A stretch of DNA of 64,000 nucleotides from Vibrio splendidus (GTDB lineage Bacteria; Pseudomonadota; Gammaproteobacteria; Enterobacterales; Vibrionaceae). Location: the NCBI RefSeq assembly GCF_003345295.1, contig NZ_CP031055.1, forward strand, positions 1,488,001-1,552,000, written 5' to 3'. The notes under the pieces were generated by a model. It saw only the letters and a program-made list of their open reading frames with translations. It was not told where the DNA came from and did not search any database. The position numbers and the translations under genes were made by a program. Positions 1 through 8,813 of the stretch are shown here, one piece after another (within the stretch, counting starts at the first letter, position 1; every line of letters begins with the position of its first letter).

Positions 1-443
1 GGTAAAAATGACCCAGGCTTCATCCACAATGGTCCTTTGGCTGGTCTCGTAGCGATTTGTGCAGGTTCAGACTTAATGCACCCACTTGGCGCTCTCGTTA
101 CGGGTGGTGTAGCGGGCGCATTGTTCGTTTACCTGTTTACTTACATGCAGAACAAAACACAGATTGATGATGTGCTGGGTGTATGGCCATTGCACGGCGT
201 GTGTGGCGCTTGGGGGGCATTGCAGCTGGCATCTTCGGCCAACAAGCACTCTGGGGACTAGGTGGCGTGAGCTTTGGTGCGCAAATCATGGGAACACTTG
301 CAGGTATTATCGTCGCTCTAGTCGGTGCATTGGTTGTATACGGTGTTCTAAGTAAAGTGACAGGCCTACGTTTAAGTGAAGAAGACGAGTTCAACGGTGC
401 GGATCTTTCAATCCATAAGATCTCTTCGATTAACGAAGACTAA
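1..443 (+). pseudogene. amt: Ammonium transporter (Amt family), 3' part, frameshifted
   Basis: The last third of an Amt/MEP/Rh-family inner-membrane ammonium channel; the 5' part lies outside the window. Frame 1 is open from base 1 and encodes the helix region containing GLVAICAGSD and the conserved VWPLHGVCGAWG. At 212-217 there is a run of six G; family members read AWGGIAAGIFG here, which needs seven. After this point the protein continues in another frame (IAAGIFGQQALWGLGG...) through the cytoplasmic tail ending SSINED at 443. Either the gene is truly frameshifted or a base was lost in sequencing a homopolymer. Family assignment is firm; functional status is open. Confidence 0.85.
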
Positions 444-499
444 CGTCATCAATCTTGATGAGTGTTAAGCCCATGCTAGACACAAATTAAATTATAACT

Positions 500-521
500 A
501 AGCGGCTTCGGCCGCTTTTTT
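500..521 (+). terminator. Rho-independent terminator after amt
   Basis: Seven-base-pair stem AAGCGGC/GCCGCTT closed by a TTCG tetraloop and followed by a T run, 57 bases after the amt stop. Confidence 0.85.
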
Positions 522-716
522 GCGTTTATGGGAAATAGAAAGCAATACGAGTCAGTCAGAAAGGAGATTGAGAAAGAACGAAGGAGAACAAGCGAGTTAT
601 GTCACAAATAATCAATGAATTCAGTTGGCTAAGACTATGGTCTAATCCCTAAAACTATTGTTGGAATTTGAACAGTGCTAAGCTGTTACAAAGTGACATA
701 TTGAAAAGGACGTTAT

Positions 717-1451
717 ATGCATTTCCCATATCGAAATATCGTAATTCTTACTGGCGCCGGCATCTCTGCGGAATCAGGAATACAAACATTCCGAGCACAA
801 GACGGATTATGGGAAAACCATAAAATCGAAGACGTTGCGACACCTGAAGGGTTCGAGAAAGATCCGGATTTGGTACAAGCGTTCTATAACAAGCGTCGTC
901 ACGGCCTGCAAAGCGAAAGCATCCAACCAAATTCGGCCCATAAGGCGCTAGGTGAGCTCGAAGAGAAGCTAGATGGCAAAGTAACGATCATCACTCAAAA
1001 CATCGACAACCTGCACGAGAGAGGCGGTAGCAACAATATTATTCACATGCATGGTGAACTTCTTAAGGCACGTTGCAGCGAATCAAACCAAGTTCTAGAG
1101 CACAAAGACGATATCCATACCGGTGAATTGTGCCATTGTTGCCAGATTCCCGCGCAAATGCGTCCACATATTGTTTGGTTTGGTGAAATGCCATTGAGAA
1201 TGGGCGACATTTATTCAGCGTTAGAAGAAGCGGATTTGTTTATCTCGATCGGCACATCAGGTGTGGTTTATCCAGCCGCAGGTTTTGTGCATGACGCGAG
1301 AATGCATGGTGCGCATACCATCGAGATAAATCTCGAACCTAGTGCGGTTGAAAGTGAGTTTAAAGAGAAACGCTACGGTAAAGCCAGTATTGAAGTGCCG
1401 AAATTAGTGGGTGAGCTGTTGTGTTCAGAGAAGGGCTCTTTAACCGCTTAA
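717..1451 (+). CDS. cobB: NAD-dependent protein deacylase CobB (sirtuin)
   Basis: Class III sirtuin that removes acetyl or succinyl groups from lysines in cytoplasmic proteins using NAD+. Visible motifs in order: GAGISAESGIQTFR (NAD binding, about residues 13-26), FYNKRR with the Tyr and Arg that in CobB-type sirtuins recognise succinyl-lysine, TQNIDNLHERGG, the catalytic His112 in HMHGE, and a compact Cys region (RCSES ... CHCC) as in E. coli CobB. Later motifs are GTSGVVYPA and EINLEPS. 244 residues, near the usual short CobB form. The ATG at 717 has an AAGGA Shine-Dalgarno 8 to 9 bases upstream. Monocistronic, between the amt terminator and a convergent GGDEF gene. Confidence 0.93.
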   Translation: MHFPYRNIVILTGAGISAESGIQTFRAQDGLWENHKIEDVATPEGFEKDPDLVQAFYNKRRHGLQSESIQPNSAHKALGELEEKLDGKVTIITQNIDNLHERGGSNNIIHMHGELLKARCSESNQVLEHKDDIHTGELCHCCQIPAQMRPHIVWFGEMPLRMGDIYSALEEADLFISIGTSGVVYPAAGFVHDARMHGAHTIEINLEPSAVESEFKEKRYGKASIEVPKLVGELLCSEKGSLTA

Positions 1452-1583
1452 CTAATCTTTATCCACTATATATGGCAAATGTACATTGACCTAAAGAGAA
1501 TTAGAGTCGTATGTATGTTTGCCTTTTTTGTCTCTATTTTTTACCTGTCTTACGGCCAAATCAGCCACTAAATAATGGAGTAA

Positions 1584-2381
1584 TTAAGCTCGTTGATCTG
1601 TTCGCTGCGCTTTTTTCATTTCGTACATCGCTTTATCTGACTCATCAAGCGCCTGTTTAAAGTTCTCTCGACTCGTTACTTCAATACCGTAAGAGAAGCC
1701 GATGTTCTCTCCATGTAATAGGTTCGTCACTTGGGTTACAAACTCGCCACCACGGCCAAGTTGTGCAGTCGCGACAAACTCATCACCGCCAACACGAAAC
1801 ACCATTTCATCTTCTAAGGCGGCTTGGTTGAGCGCTTGAGAGAAGCGAACGATCATTAGATCGCCAACTTTATGGCCTTTACGGTCATTGACTCGCTTTA
1901 ACCCATCCAAATCGAAATATATGAGTTCGAATTCTTTCAGCGTGATTGCGTCAAACTTCTTACGATTATACAAGCCTGTCAGCTCATCTTGCTTGCTTTG
2001 ATCTTTCAATTTGGTTGTAAGTTCAGTTATACCGTAAGCAATAAGTAGGAAGGCTATTTGCAACAATCCATCTTCAAGAAAGGTGTCGAGTAACTCGTTT
2101 CGGTCGGCCCATTCATCGAGGTGTTTGAGCTCTGTGAACACATCATAAAGCAAGTTAAAAATAAGTAGTAAAGCACCATAGCGAAGGGCTTTATGAGGGC
2201 GAATAGCATGACGAGCAACGTAGTAGATGTACATTATAATCACGAGCGTGTTCGTTTCAAAAAACAGATCGTAATTGGAATCTATGTGAATAAAAGAACT
2301 CAGCCCAAGCATCAAGAATGACGCGAGAAGCATCAGTGTCACAACCAATAAAATAGGGTTTGTTGGCATATTAAATCGCAC
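1584..2381 (-). CDS. Membrane diguanylate cyclase (GGDEF)
   Basis: Makes cyclic di-GMP from two GTP at the inner membrane. The N-terminal about 130 residues contain four hydrophobic segments (starting ILLVVTLMLLASFLML) and no recognised sensor fold. The GGDEF domain begins near DELTGLYNRKKFD and carries the active-site loop RVGGDEF with YFDLDGLKRVND upstream. The residues five positions before GGDEF do not form an RxxD inhibitory site, so product feedback through the usual I-site is not expected. 265 residues; ATG at 2381 with a possible alternative four codons later. What the membrane part senses is unknown. Confidence 0.88.
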   Translation of the reverse strand: MRFNMPTNPILLVVTLMLLASFLMLGLSSFIHIDSNYDLFFETNTLVIIMYIYYVARHAIRPHKALRYGALLLIFNLLYDVFTELKHLDEWADRNELLDTFLEDGLLQIAFLLIAYGITELTTKLKDQSKQDELTGLYNRKKFDAITLKEFELIYFDLDGLKRVNDRKGHKVGDLMIVRFSQALNQAALEDEMVFRVGGDEFVATAQLGRGGEFVTQVTNLLHGENIGFSYGIEVTSRENFKQALDESDKAMYEMKKAQRTDQRA

Positions 2382-2420
2382 TCTATATTGTTTGATGCAA
2401 TCCTATATAAAGTGTAGATA

Positions 2421-2448
2421 AAAATAAAGCGGCTTACGCCGCTTTATT
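2421..2448 (-). terminator. Terminator of the pot operon
   Basis: Ten-base-pair stem (ATAAAGCGGC/GCCGCTTTAT, arms 2424-2433 and 2438-2447) with a TTAC loop; on the minus strand it is followed by a T-rich tract. It lies 18 bases past the last potD stop. Confidence 0.85.
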
Positions 2449-2465
2449 AACCTATCAGTAACAAT

Positions 2466-3518
2466 CTAGTTGTTTACTTTAAGTTTTTGGAAGTACTCGT
2501 CATAAATAACGCTCGCTTCGCCAACTTCATCTTGCCAAACGCCGTTATCCATCACTGATTGCGGTGGGAAAACGTTCTTATCTTCAGCAAATTCTTTAGG
2601 AAGAAGAGGGTAAGCCGTTTTAACTGGCGTCGGGTAACCGATCTCTAGAGCAATCTTAGCGGCGTTTTCAGGGCGAAGAAGGAAGTCGATCATCTTATGT
2701 GCCGCTTCAGTGTTCTTAGCGCCTGCTGGAATCGCTAAGCTGTCCATCCAGAAGATAGCGCCTTTCTCTGGCCAGATGATGTCAATCGTTGCGCCTTCTT
2801 GACGTGCCATGTAAGCAGAGCCATTCCAAAGCATACCAAGAGACACTTCACCCGCTAGGTAAGGGTTCGCAGGGAAGTCTGAGTTAAATACCAATACGTT
2901 TGGCATTAGCTTACGAAGTTCTTCGTACGCTTCTTTGATTTCTTCAGGGTTCGTTGTGTTTGGAGAGTAACCCAGTTTAGACAGTGCGATATGGAAAACC
3001 TCACGAGAGTCATCCATCATCATCAGTTGACCTTCCCATTGTGTATCCCACAGATCGCCCCAGTTTTTAATTGAAGACTTGTCTAGCATATCTGAGTTGA
3101 TACCAATACCCGTTGCGCCCCAGATGTATGGGATCGAGTAGTTGTTGTTTGGGTCAAATGGCTTATCTAAGTAATTTAGGTCCAAATCTGCAAAGTGGCT
3201 TAGCTTAGTTTTATCAAGCTCTTGAAGCATGCCTTCTTTACGCATCTTAGAAACGAAGTAAGTAGAAGGAACCACTAAGTCGTAACCCGTACCTTGAGTT
3301 TTTAACTTAGCGTACATGCTTTCGTTAGACTCATAAGTTGAGTAATAGACTTTAATGCCAGTCTCTTCTGTGAAGTCTTCTAGTACTTCATTTGGAATAT
3401 ATTCAGACCAGTTGTAAAAATACAGTTCTTGGTCAGCTGCGAAAGAGGGTGTAGAAAGTAAAGTAGCAGCACACAATGCGCCGGTATACAGTGTTTTTTT
3501 CATTACTGTTCCGTTCAT
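2466..3518 (-). CDS. potD: Polyamine-binding periplasmic protein PotD, distal copy (PotD1-like)
   Basis: Periplasmic solute-binding protein delivering spermidine-type polyamines to PotABC. Signal peptide at the start (MKKTLYTGALCAATLLSTPSFA, with MNGTV before it). Residues that contact spermidine in E. coli PotD are all recognisable: Trp and Tyr in YNWSEY, Ser/Tyr in PSTYF, Asp/Glu in DDSREVF, Trp in LWNGSA, Trp/Asp in FWMDSLA and Gln in WQDEVG. It also keeps the E. coli-like IPYIWGAT stretch. By position it corresponds to V. cholerae PotD1, which is known to bind norspermidine and spermidine and affect biofilm. Last gene of the operon. An ATG at 3503 (MKKTL) is an equally good start. Confidence 0.93.
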   Translation of the reverse strand: MNGTVMKKTLYTGALCAATLLSTPSFAADQELYFYNWSEYIPNEVLEDFTEETGIKVYYSTYESNESMYAKLKTQGTGYDLVVPSTYFVSKMRKEGMLQELDKTKLSHFADLDLNYLDKPFDPNNNYSIPYIWGATGIGINSDMLDKSSIKNWGDLWDTQWEGQLMMMDDSREVFHIALSKLGYSPNTTNPEEIKEAYEELRKLMPNVLVFNSDFPANPYLAGEVSLGMLWNGSAYMARQEGATIDIIWPEKGAIFWMDSLAIPAGAKNTEAAHKMIDFLLRPENAAKIALEIGYPTPVKTAYPLLPKEFAEDKNVFPPQSVMDNGVWQDEVGEASVIYDEYFQKLKVNN

Positions 3519-3600
3519 TTGTTTGATTTGGAGCTGGGTATTGAACCCAAAGTAAATGGATTTCTAAAAATCGCGCTAAATTATAGCAGTGATATAACAA

Positions 3601-3624
3601 AATAGGCAGCCTAAGCTGCCTATT
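3601..3624 (-). terminator. Intergenic hairpin between the two potD genes
   Basis: Perfect 10-bp stem AATAGGCAGC/GCTGCCTATT with a CTAA loop. On the minus strand only a short TTTTG-like tract follows, so it may attenuate or stabilise the upstream potD message rather than end all transcription. Confidence 0.6.
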
Positions 3625-3730
3625 CGTTGATATTCTTATTTTTAACTTGTTGATTACCTAACTAGGCTTGTTAAGTAAACCAGTTACTTATTAGCCTCTG
3701 TTGACCAGAGCAATTAGATAACGAACTCGT

Positions 3731-4780
3731 TTACTGACCGGCTTTAAGCTTCATGAAGTAATCTTCGTACTTCACTGTCTTATCGCCAACCGCAGCTTGC
3801 CATTCCACACGGTCAAGGTCTTCTTGTGATGGGAACAAAGCAGGGCTGTCTTTGAACTTCTCGTTAGACGCTTTAACTGCCGTTAGGTAGCCTGTGTCAC
3901 GAGATATTTGCTCTGCGATTTCTGGGCGAAGTAGGAAGTCGATCATCTTATGAGCCGCTTCTACATTTACTGCGCCAGAACTGATAGCGAAGTTATCAAC
4001 CCAACCGATGCCGCCTTCTTTAGGGAAAACCAGTTTAATCGGCAGACCTTCATTTTGCGCTGCAGCAGCAGAACCGTTCCAAAGCATACCAAGACCCACT
4101 TCACCAGACATGTATGGCGCGCCAGGGTTATCTGAGTTAAACACAAGAACGTTTGGCATCAGCTTACGCAGTTCAGCGTAGGCTTCGTCGATTTCTTGCT
4201 CGTTAGTCGTGTTACCTGAGTAACCTAACTTACGCAGTGCGATGTGGAACACTTCACGCGTGTCGTCCATCATCATCAGTTGACCTTCAAGCTCTGGCTT
4301 CCATAGATCAGCCCAGCTTTGGAAATCTTCTGGATCGTACATGTCTGTGTTAACAGCTAGGCCAGTGATCGCCACTACGTGTGGAATAGAGTAGTCATTG
4401 TTCGGATCATATGGCTTATCTAAGTAGTTTGTATCTAGATTCGCAAAATTGTTCAGCTTGGTTTTGTCGATCTTTTGAAGCATGCCTTCGTCGCGCATTT
4501 TAGACACGAAGTAGGTTGAAGGAACCACAAGGTCGTAACCTTTATTGTGCGTTTTCAATTTTGCGTACAAAGTTTCATTCGACTCGTAAGTCGAGTAAAT
4601 CACTTTGATGCCAGTCTCATCCGTGAACTGTTCTAAGATCTCACTGTTGATGTAAGGTCCCCAGTTCATGAATACCAATTCTTTGTTATCTTTTGCAAAC
4701 GATGGTGCAGATAACATTGAAAGCGCACATGCACTACCAGCTAATAGAGTAGCCCATTTTTTCATTGACGTTAGCTCCAA
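3731..4780 (-). CDS. potD: Polyamine-binding periplasmic protein PotD, proximal copy (PotD2-like)
   Basis: Second PotD paralogue, directly after potC. Signal peptide from MKKWATLLAGSACALSMLSAPSFA. The main polyamine-contacting positions are retained (MNWGPY, PSTYF, DDTREVF, LWNGSA, GWVDNFA, WQAAVG), but the stretch equivalent to IPYIWGAT of E. coli PotD has become IPHVVAIT, and FWMDSLA has become GWVDNFA. The pocket edge therefore differs from the distal copy, which suggests a different polyamine preference or affinity (inference). The in-frame ATG at 4765 (MKKWA) is the more typical start of the signal peptide; the longer start adds MELTS. Confidence 0.92.
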   Translation of the reverse strand: MELTSMKKWATLLAGSACALSMLSAPSFAKDNKELVFMNWGPYINSEILEQFTDETGIKVIYSTYESNETLYAKLKTHNKGYDLVVPSTYFVSKMRDEGMLQKIDKTKLNNFANLDTNYLDKPYDPNNDYSIPHVVAITGLAVNTDMYDPEDFQSWADLWKPELEGQLMMMDDTREVFHIALRKLGYSGNTTNEQEIDEAYAELRKLMPNVLVFNSDNPGAPYMSGEVGLGMLWNGSAAAAQNEGLPIKLVFPKEGGIGWVDNFAISSGAVNVEAAHKMIDFLLRPEIAEQISRDTGYLTAVKASNEKFKDSPALFPSQEDLDRVEWQAAVGDKTVKYEDYFMKLKAGQ

Positions 4781-4811
4781 ACTAAACGTTGCCCGAAGGC
4801 ACTAGATAGAA

Positions 4812-4840
4812 AAACAGAATGGCAATTTACCATTCTGTTT
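4812..4840 (-). terminator. Hairpin between potC and potD
   Basis: Perfect 11-bp stem AAACAGAATGG/CCATTCTGTTT with a seven-base loop in the 122-bp gap. On the minus strand the stem ends in TTT. It may protect the upstream potABC message or partly terminate it, as is common before binding-protein genes. Confidence 0.55.
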
Positions 4841-4902
4841 ATGAATAACACTTTTGTTAAACTTGAATCTTATCAAGTCCGTCTCAGTAAAGAGTAGGAG
4901 AC

Positions 4903-5673
4903 TTACTTGATTTTTTCTCTCGCTAATAACTGAGAAATAATCACCAGTATTAACGACACCACTAACATTACTGTTGCTAGAGCGTTGACCTCTGGAGATA
5001 TACCGACTTTAACCATCGAGTAAATCTTCAGTGGCAAGATTTCATAGGTTGGGCCCGTTACGAAAGAGCTAATGATCACATCGTCCAAAGACAGAGTGAA
5101 GCTCAATAACCAACCCGCAGCCACCGCTGGCTTAGCAAGAGGCAGGATGATCTGTTTTAGAATCGTCCATTCACTTGCACCTAAATCTTTTGCGGCTTCT
5201 AACATCTTCACATCAAAGCCATTCAAGCGACTGTAGACCGTGACAACAACGAACGGCAGACAGAAAGTAATGTGCGCTGCAAGTAGGGTAAAGAACCCAA
5301 GTTGCACACCCATTACCAAGAATAGCGCAAGAAGCGAAATCGCCATTACGATATCTGGTGACATCATCACGATGAACAACATGCCATTGACGATGCCTTT
5401 ACCTTTAAATTGGTAACGGAATAGGGCTACTGCTGTCAGGCTGCCAACAATCGTTGCGGCAGTTGCTGAGAACACCGCGACGTTGATCGAGTGCCACGCA
5501 GCCTGCATTAGGCTATCGTTGTTAATCAGCGCGTCATACCACTTGGTGGTAAAGCCACCCCATTTCATACCAAACTTATTGGCATTAAAAGAGTTGGCAA
5601 TTAATACGATAATAGGTAGGTATAGAAAAGCGTATACCAGCGCCATAAAGCTGAACTTAACTGTGCGACCCAT
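4903..5673 (-). CDS. potC: Spermidine/putrescine ABC permease PotC
   Basis: Inner-membrane subunit forming the polyamine channel with PotB. 256 residues with about six hydrophobic segments (first: FSFMALVYAFLYLPIIVLIANSF). The permease EAA loop that docks onto PotA is visible as EAAKDLGASEWTILKQIILPLAKP. Its ATG overlaps the potB stop in a TAATG junction, so translation is probably coupled. Confidence 0.95.
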   Translation of the reverse strand: MGRTVKFSFMALVYAFLYLPIIVLIANSFNANKFGMKWGGFTTKWYDALINNDSLMQAAWHSINVAVFSATAATIVGSLTAVALFRYQFKGKGIVNGMLFIVMMSPDIVMAISLLALFLVMGVQLGFFTLLAAHITFCLPFVVVTVYSRLNGFDVKMLEAAKDLGASEWTILKQIILPLAKPAVAAGWLLSFTLSLDDVIISSFVTGPTYEILPLKIYSMVKVGISPEVNALATVMLVVSLILVIISQLLAREKIK

Positions 5674-6530
5674 TAGTCTAGCTCCACTTTCTTATTCAAT
5701 AACTTGCCTGCACGGTAGTAGGCATAAAGCATCACGGCCATAGCGGTAGTCAGTGCAATACTGGTTGCGGCGCCAAACGGCCAATCACGGGCATTAAGCA
5801 CTTGGCTCTTAATGACGTTACCGATCAACAGGTTCTTAGCACCGCCCAACAAGTCTGAAATGTAGAACATTCCAAGCGCAGGGAGCAATACAAGTAAACA
5901 ACCACCGATAATACCTGGCATCGTTAGGGGTAGAACAACCTTCAATAGCGTTTGAAGTTTGTTTGCACCTAAGTCTTTAGCCGCTTCTAAATAAGTATCG
6001 TCTAGCTTTTCGATAGCTGAGTACAACGGCAAAATCATGAACGGGAGTAGGATATACACTAAACCGATCATTACTGCCGTTTCTGAATACATGATACGAA
6101 GTGGCTTATCAATAATGTCTAACGCCAACAAACCTTTGTTCAACACACCTTGAGTACCCAGAACCACTTTTAATCCGTAAGTACGAATTAAAGAATTTGT
6201 CCAGAATGGCACAATCACTAAAAACAACATGATTGGACGCCATTTCGCAGGCATTTTTGCCACGATGTAGGCAAATGGGTAACCAATAATTAAACAAAGT
6301 AGGGTTGCGACTATCGCCATATAGAAAGAGTGCATCAGCACTTTAAAATACAGCGGATCAGCCAAACGCAGGTAGTTGTCGAGAGTGAAGGTCATCTCGA
6401 TCAAGTTCGCTTCGTCACGAGTTAGAAAGCTAGTGCCGATGATCATGATGTTTGGAATCATCACGAACAGCACTAACCAACCTGTGATTAAAGCAACAAT
6501 CGCGTTTTGTAAATTAAACTTCTTGCTCAT
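5673..6530 (-). CDS. potB: Spermidine/putrescine ABC permease PotB
   Basis: Second inner-membrane permease subunit of the PotABCD importer; 285 residues, about six membrane segments, and the EAA loop EAAKDLGANKLQTLLKVVLP. The start overlaps the 3' end of potA by 17 bases and the stop overlaps the potC start, typical of a tightly coupled operon. Confidence 0.95.
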   Translation of the reverse strand: MSKKFNLQNAIVALITGWLVLFVMIPNIMIIGTSFLTRDEANLIEMTFTLDNYLRLADPLYFKVLMHSFYMAIVATLLCLIIGYPFAYIVAKMPAKWRPIMLFLVIVPFWTNSLIRTYGLKVVLGTQGVLNKGLLALDIIDKPLRIMYSETAVMIGLVYILLPFMILPLYSAIEKLDDTYLEAAKDLGANKLQTLLKVVLPLTMPGIIGGCLLVLLPALGMFYISDLLGGAKNLLIGNVIKSQVLNARDWPFGAATSIALTTAMAVMLYAYYRAGKLLNKKVELD

Positions 6531-7629
6531 CTTCTAACACCACTTCCCAGCTCTCAACCCAAGTTACTGCAACTTTTTGGCCCAGTGAGTGATCAACATC
6601 AGGGTCATCTTCGTTGAAGAATTCGCTAACCATGACACGCATACCTGATTCAAGTTCTACGACTGAATCTAATGTCATGCCTTTGTAGGTTCGCTCGACA
6701 ATGTGGCCGACAATACCGCTTTGGTCCGACTCTTTAATTTCTTCGATACGAAGATCTTCAGGGCGAAGTAGTACTTGCAGTTTTTGGCCCGGTGCTACGT
6801 CTTTACCATGATAGATAATTGACTCTTCACCTTCGATTGTCGCAACAATGCGCTTTTCATCTTGACGAGATTTCGCTGTCGCTTCGAATACGTTAATTTC
6901 ACCAATGAAACGAGCAACAAATAAGTTCTTAGGCTCTTCGTAGATTTCTCTTGGTGTTCCGTCTTGTTCAATCACGCCATCACGCATAACAATAATACGA
7001 TCAGACATGGACAATGCTTCTTCTTGGTCATGCGTTACAAAAATGAACGTGATACCAAGTTGACGTTGCAGTTGTTTAAGCTCAATTTGCATCTGTTTAC
7101 GTAGTTTGTAATCTAGAGCAGACAGAGACTCATCCAACAAAAGAACTTTAGGCTTATTAACGACAGCACGAGCGATTGCGATACGTTGCTGTTGGCCACC
7201 GGATAGCTGGTGTGGCTTTCGTTGTGCCATTTGTTCTAGGCGCACCATTTTTAAAGCATCCATGACACGAGGTTCAATCTCGGTGTTTGGCACTTTTTGC
7301 ATGCGTAAACCAAATGCCACATTGTCGAAAACGGTCATATGTGGGAATAGGGCATAGCTTTGGAATACAGTGTTAACATGCCTTTGTTCAGCAGGAACTT
7401 GGGTTACATTCTGTTGAGCTAATAGTATTTCACCACTATCTGCCGTTTCAAACCCTGCAATCATTCTTAGTACCGTGGTTTTACCGCAACCGGACGGGCC
7501 TAATATCGTGAGAAACTCACCATGATTTACGTTTAGATCAAGATTGCCGATGACTTCCTTACCATCGAAACTTTTACTAATGCCAGTTAACTGTACGACT
7601 GGCTTTCCTACTGATTTTTTAGCGTTCAA
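6514..7629 (-). CDS. potA: Spermidine/putrescine ABC transporter ATPase PotA
   Basis: Cytoplasmic ATPase energising polyamine uptake. Walker A GPSGCGKTT (residues 44-52), Q-loop in VFQSYALFPHM, signature LSGGQQQRIAIARA, Walker B LLLDESLSALD and switch His in FVTHDQEEA. A C-terminal TOBE-type regulatory domain occupies about residues 280-365 (for example VLLRPEDLRIEE). 371 residues, normal length. First gene of the operon. Confidence 0.96.
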   Translation of the reverse strand: MNAKKSVGKPVVQLTGISKSFDGKEVIGNLDLNVNHGEFLTILGPSGCGKTTVLRMIAGFETADSGEILLAQQNVTQVPAEQRHVNTVFQSYALFPHMTVFDNVAFGLRMQKVPNTEIEPRVMDALKMVRLEQMAQRKPHQLSGGQQQRIAIARAVVNKPKVLLLDESLSALDYKLRKQMQIELKQLQRQLGITFIFVTHDQEEALSMSDRIIVMRDGVIEQDGTPREIYEEPKNLFVARFIGEINVFEATAKSRQDEKRIVATIEGEESIIYHGKDVAPGQKLQVLLRPEDLRIEEIKESDQSGIVGHIVERTYKGMTLDSVVELESGMRVMVSEFFNEDDPDVDHSLGQKVAVTWVESWEVVLEDEQEV

Positions 7630-7691
7630 CGTCTGTTTTTCTCCACCTTGGTTCTATTTGAGACCTGTTGCTATACACCTTTAAGGCGCGC

Positions 7692-7719
7692 ATCATAATC
7701 ACCAAAAACGTGAATTCAA
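7692..7719 (-). promoter_or_regulatory. Candidate sigma-70 promoter of the pot operon
   Basis: On the minus strand TTGAAT (from 7719), a 16-base spacer and TATGAT (ending 7692), about 62 bases before the potA ATG. Matches are 4/6 and 5/6 to consensus. The rest of the 7630-7958 gap is AT-rich with no other clear signal except a TATAAT at 7891-7896 in front of the rightward gene. Confidence 0.45.
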
Positions 7720-7958
7720 AGCATTTTTTACCATTCATAGATAAAAAAATTCGCAGGTAAAAGTAAACATCCTTTACCATACTGTTATTTATTGGGTTCT
7801 CACCCTAACAAGTGTCTAATTATTAACCATTAAGACGCAAAAGCAAGCCTTGTTACAGATTCATATTTTAGTTTGCAGCCGACATATGGGTATAATGAAG
7901 GCAATTTTTTATCAATAAGTTAGGTGGCTTCGTTTAGTTGGCGCACCTAGGTATCAAT

Positions 7959-8813
7959 ATGAACAACGACATCGAAAAAGATTTTAATTTGGGCGGTAGT
8001 ATCGACCGTGCACTTTCCGGCGATTATGAGCTCAAAGCAACGGCTGTATTCCAAGAAGCTTGGAAACATACGATAAGTCACTTTCTTTCGTTTTCCCCTG
8101 CGATTGTTGCGCTGATGTTCGTGCAATTGGCTATCTTTTATATCGCACTAAAACTGCAGCTTGGTGACCCCGCGATTATCTTAGACGCGGTTATCGACCC
8201 AGAGGCATTTACACCACAGGTCGTTGAATCCATTTTTATTGCTAACTTCAGCTACGAAGTAATCAGCGCGCCTATCTATGCTGGCATCTGTTTAATGGCA
8301 ATGAGCCACGCCGCAGGCTTACAAACCAAAGTACGTCATATCGGAAAAGGTTTACAGTTCACGGTTCCAGTCATTCTCGTTACTTTGTTCAGCCTCATGC
8401 TTCAAGGCATTGCAGGTATGCTTTTGCCATTTTTGTCTATCTACTTCTCACTAGCATTCAGCAATTCAATTCTGCTGATTTGTGATAAGAAAGTACCGCC
8501 AATGCAATCGCTGCTGCTTTCTCTAAGAGCGGTAAATAAGAAAATCTTCGTCGTCGCATCTATCTACTTAATGGTTATGCTGATGTTCATTGTGGCGGCA
8601 ATGATGTACGGCATTGGCTTGATATTCGTTCTTCCGTTTTTCTTTCATGTGAAAGGCATCATCTACCGTGAAATGTTTGGTATCAAACTGAAGGTTATTG
8701 CGTCAGATCGACATAATAGTGATGACGACAACAGCAACGGTGACAGTAATAACGACGGCAACAACAGTAACGATGGTAACAAAAACAAAAACCCTCAGGT
8801 GTTCGATGCGTAA
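7959..8813 (+). CDS. Unknown multi-pass membrane protein with Asn/Asp-rich tail
   Basis: Not assigned to a named family. About 284 residues with several hydrophobic segments (for example FLSFSPAIVALMFVQLAIFY, VILVTLFSLMLQGIAGMLL, IYLMVMLMFIVAAMMYGIGL) and a hydrophilic tail of about 35 residues rich in Asn, Asp, Ser and Gly that falls into four six-residue units. I choose the ATG at 7959 (MNNDIEKDF), preceded by TAGGT; a TTG at 7938 is an alternative. The stop overlaps the start of bax (ATGCGTAA), so the two are probably co-translated. The pairing with bax suggests an envelope role, but this is only context. Confidence 0.8.
   Translation: MNNDIEKDFNLGGSIDRALSGDYELKATAVFQEAWKHTISHFLSFSPAIVALMFVQLAIFYIALKLQLGDPAIILDAVIDPEAFTPQVVESIFIANFSYEVISAPIYAGICLMAMSHAAGLQTKVRHIGKGLQFTVPVILVTLFSLMLQGIAGMLLPFLSIYFSLAFSNSILLICDKKVPPMQSLLLSLRAVNKKIFVVASIYLMVMLMFIVAAMMYGIGLIFVLPFFFHVKGIIYREMFGIKLKVIASDRHNSDDDNSNGDSNNDGNNSNDGNKNKNPQVFDA
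8724..8795 (+). repeat. Four degenerate 18-bp units coding the Asn/Asp-rich tail
   Basis: Units 8724-8741, 8742-8759, 8760-8777 and 8778-8795 encode DDNSNG, DSNNDG, NNSNDG and NKNKNP. The first three end in a Gly codon; the fourth has diverged. Period is six codons. Confidence 0.6.

Noticed and set aside
8698..8805. Longer bax reading frame starting MRQIDIIVMTTT
   Set aside because: This part is the neighbour's repeat tail read in another frame; the ATG at 8806 gives the usual Bax N-terminus and length.
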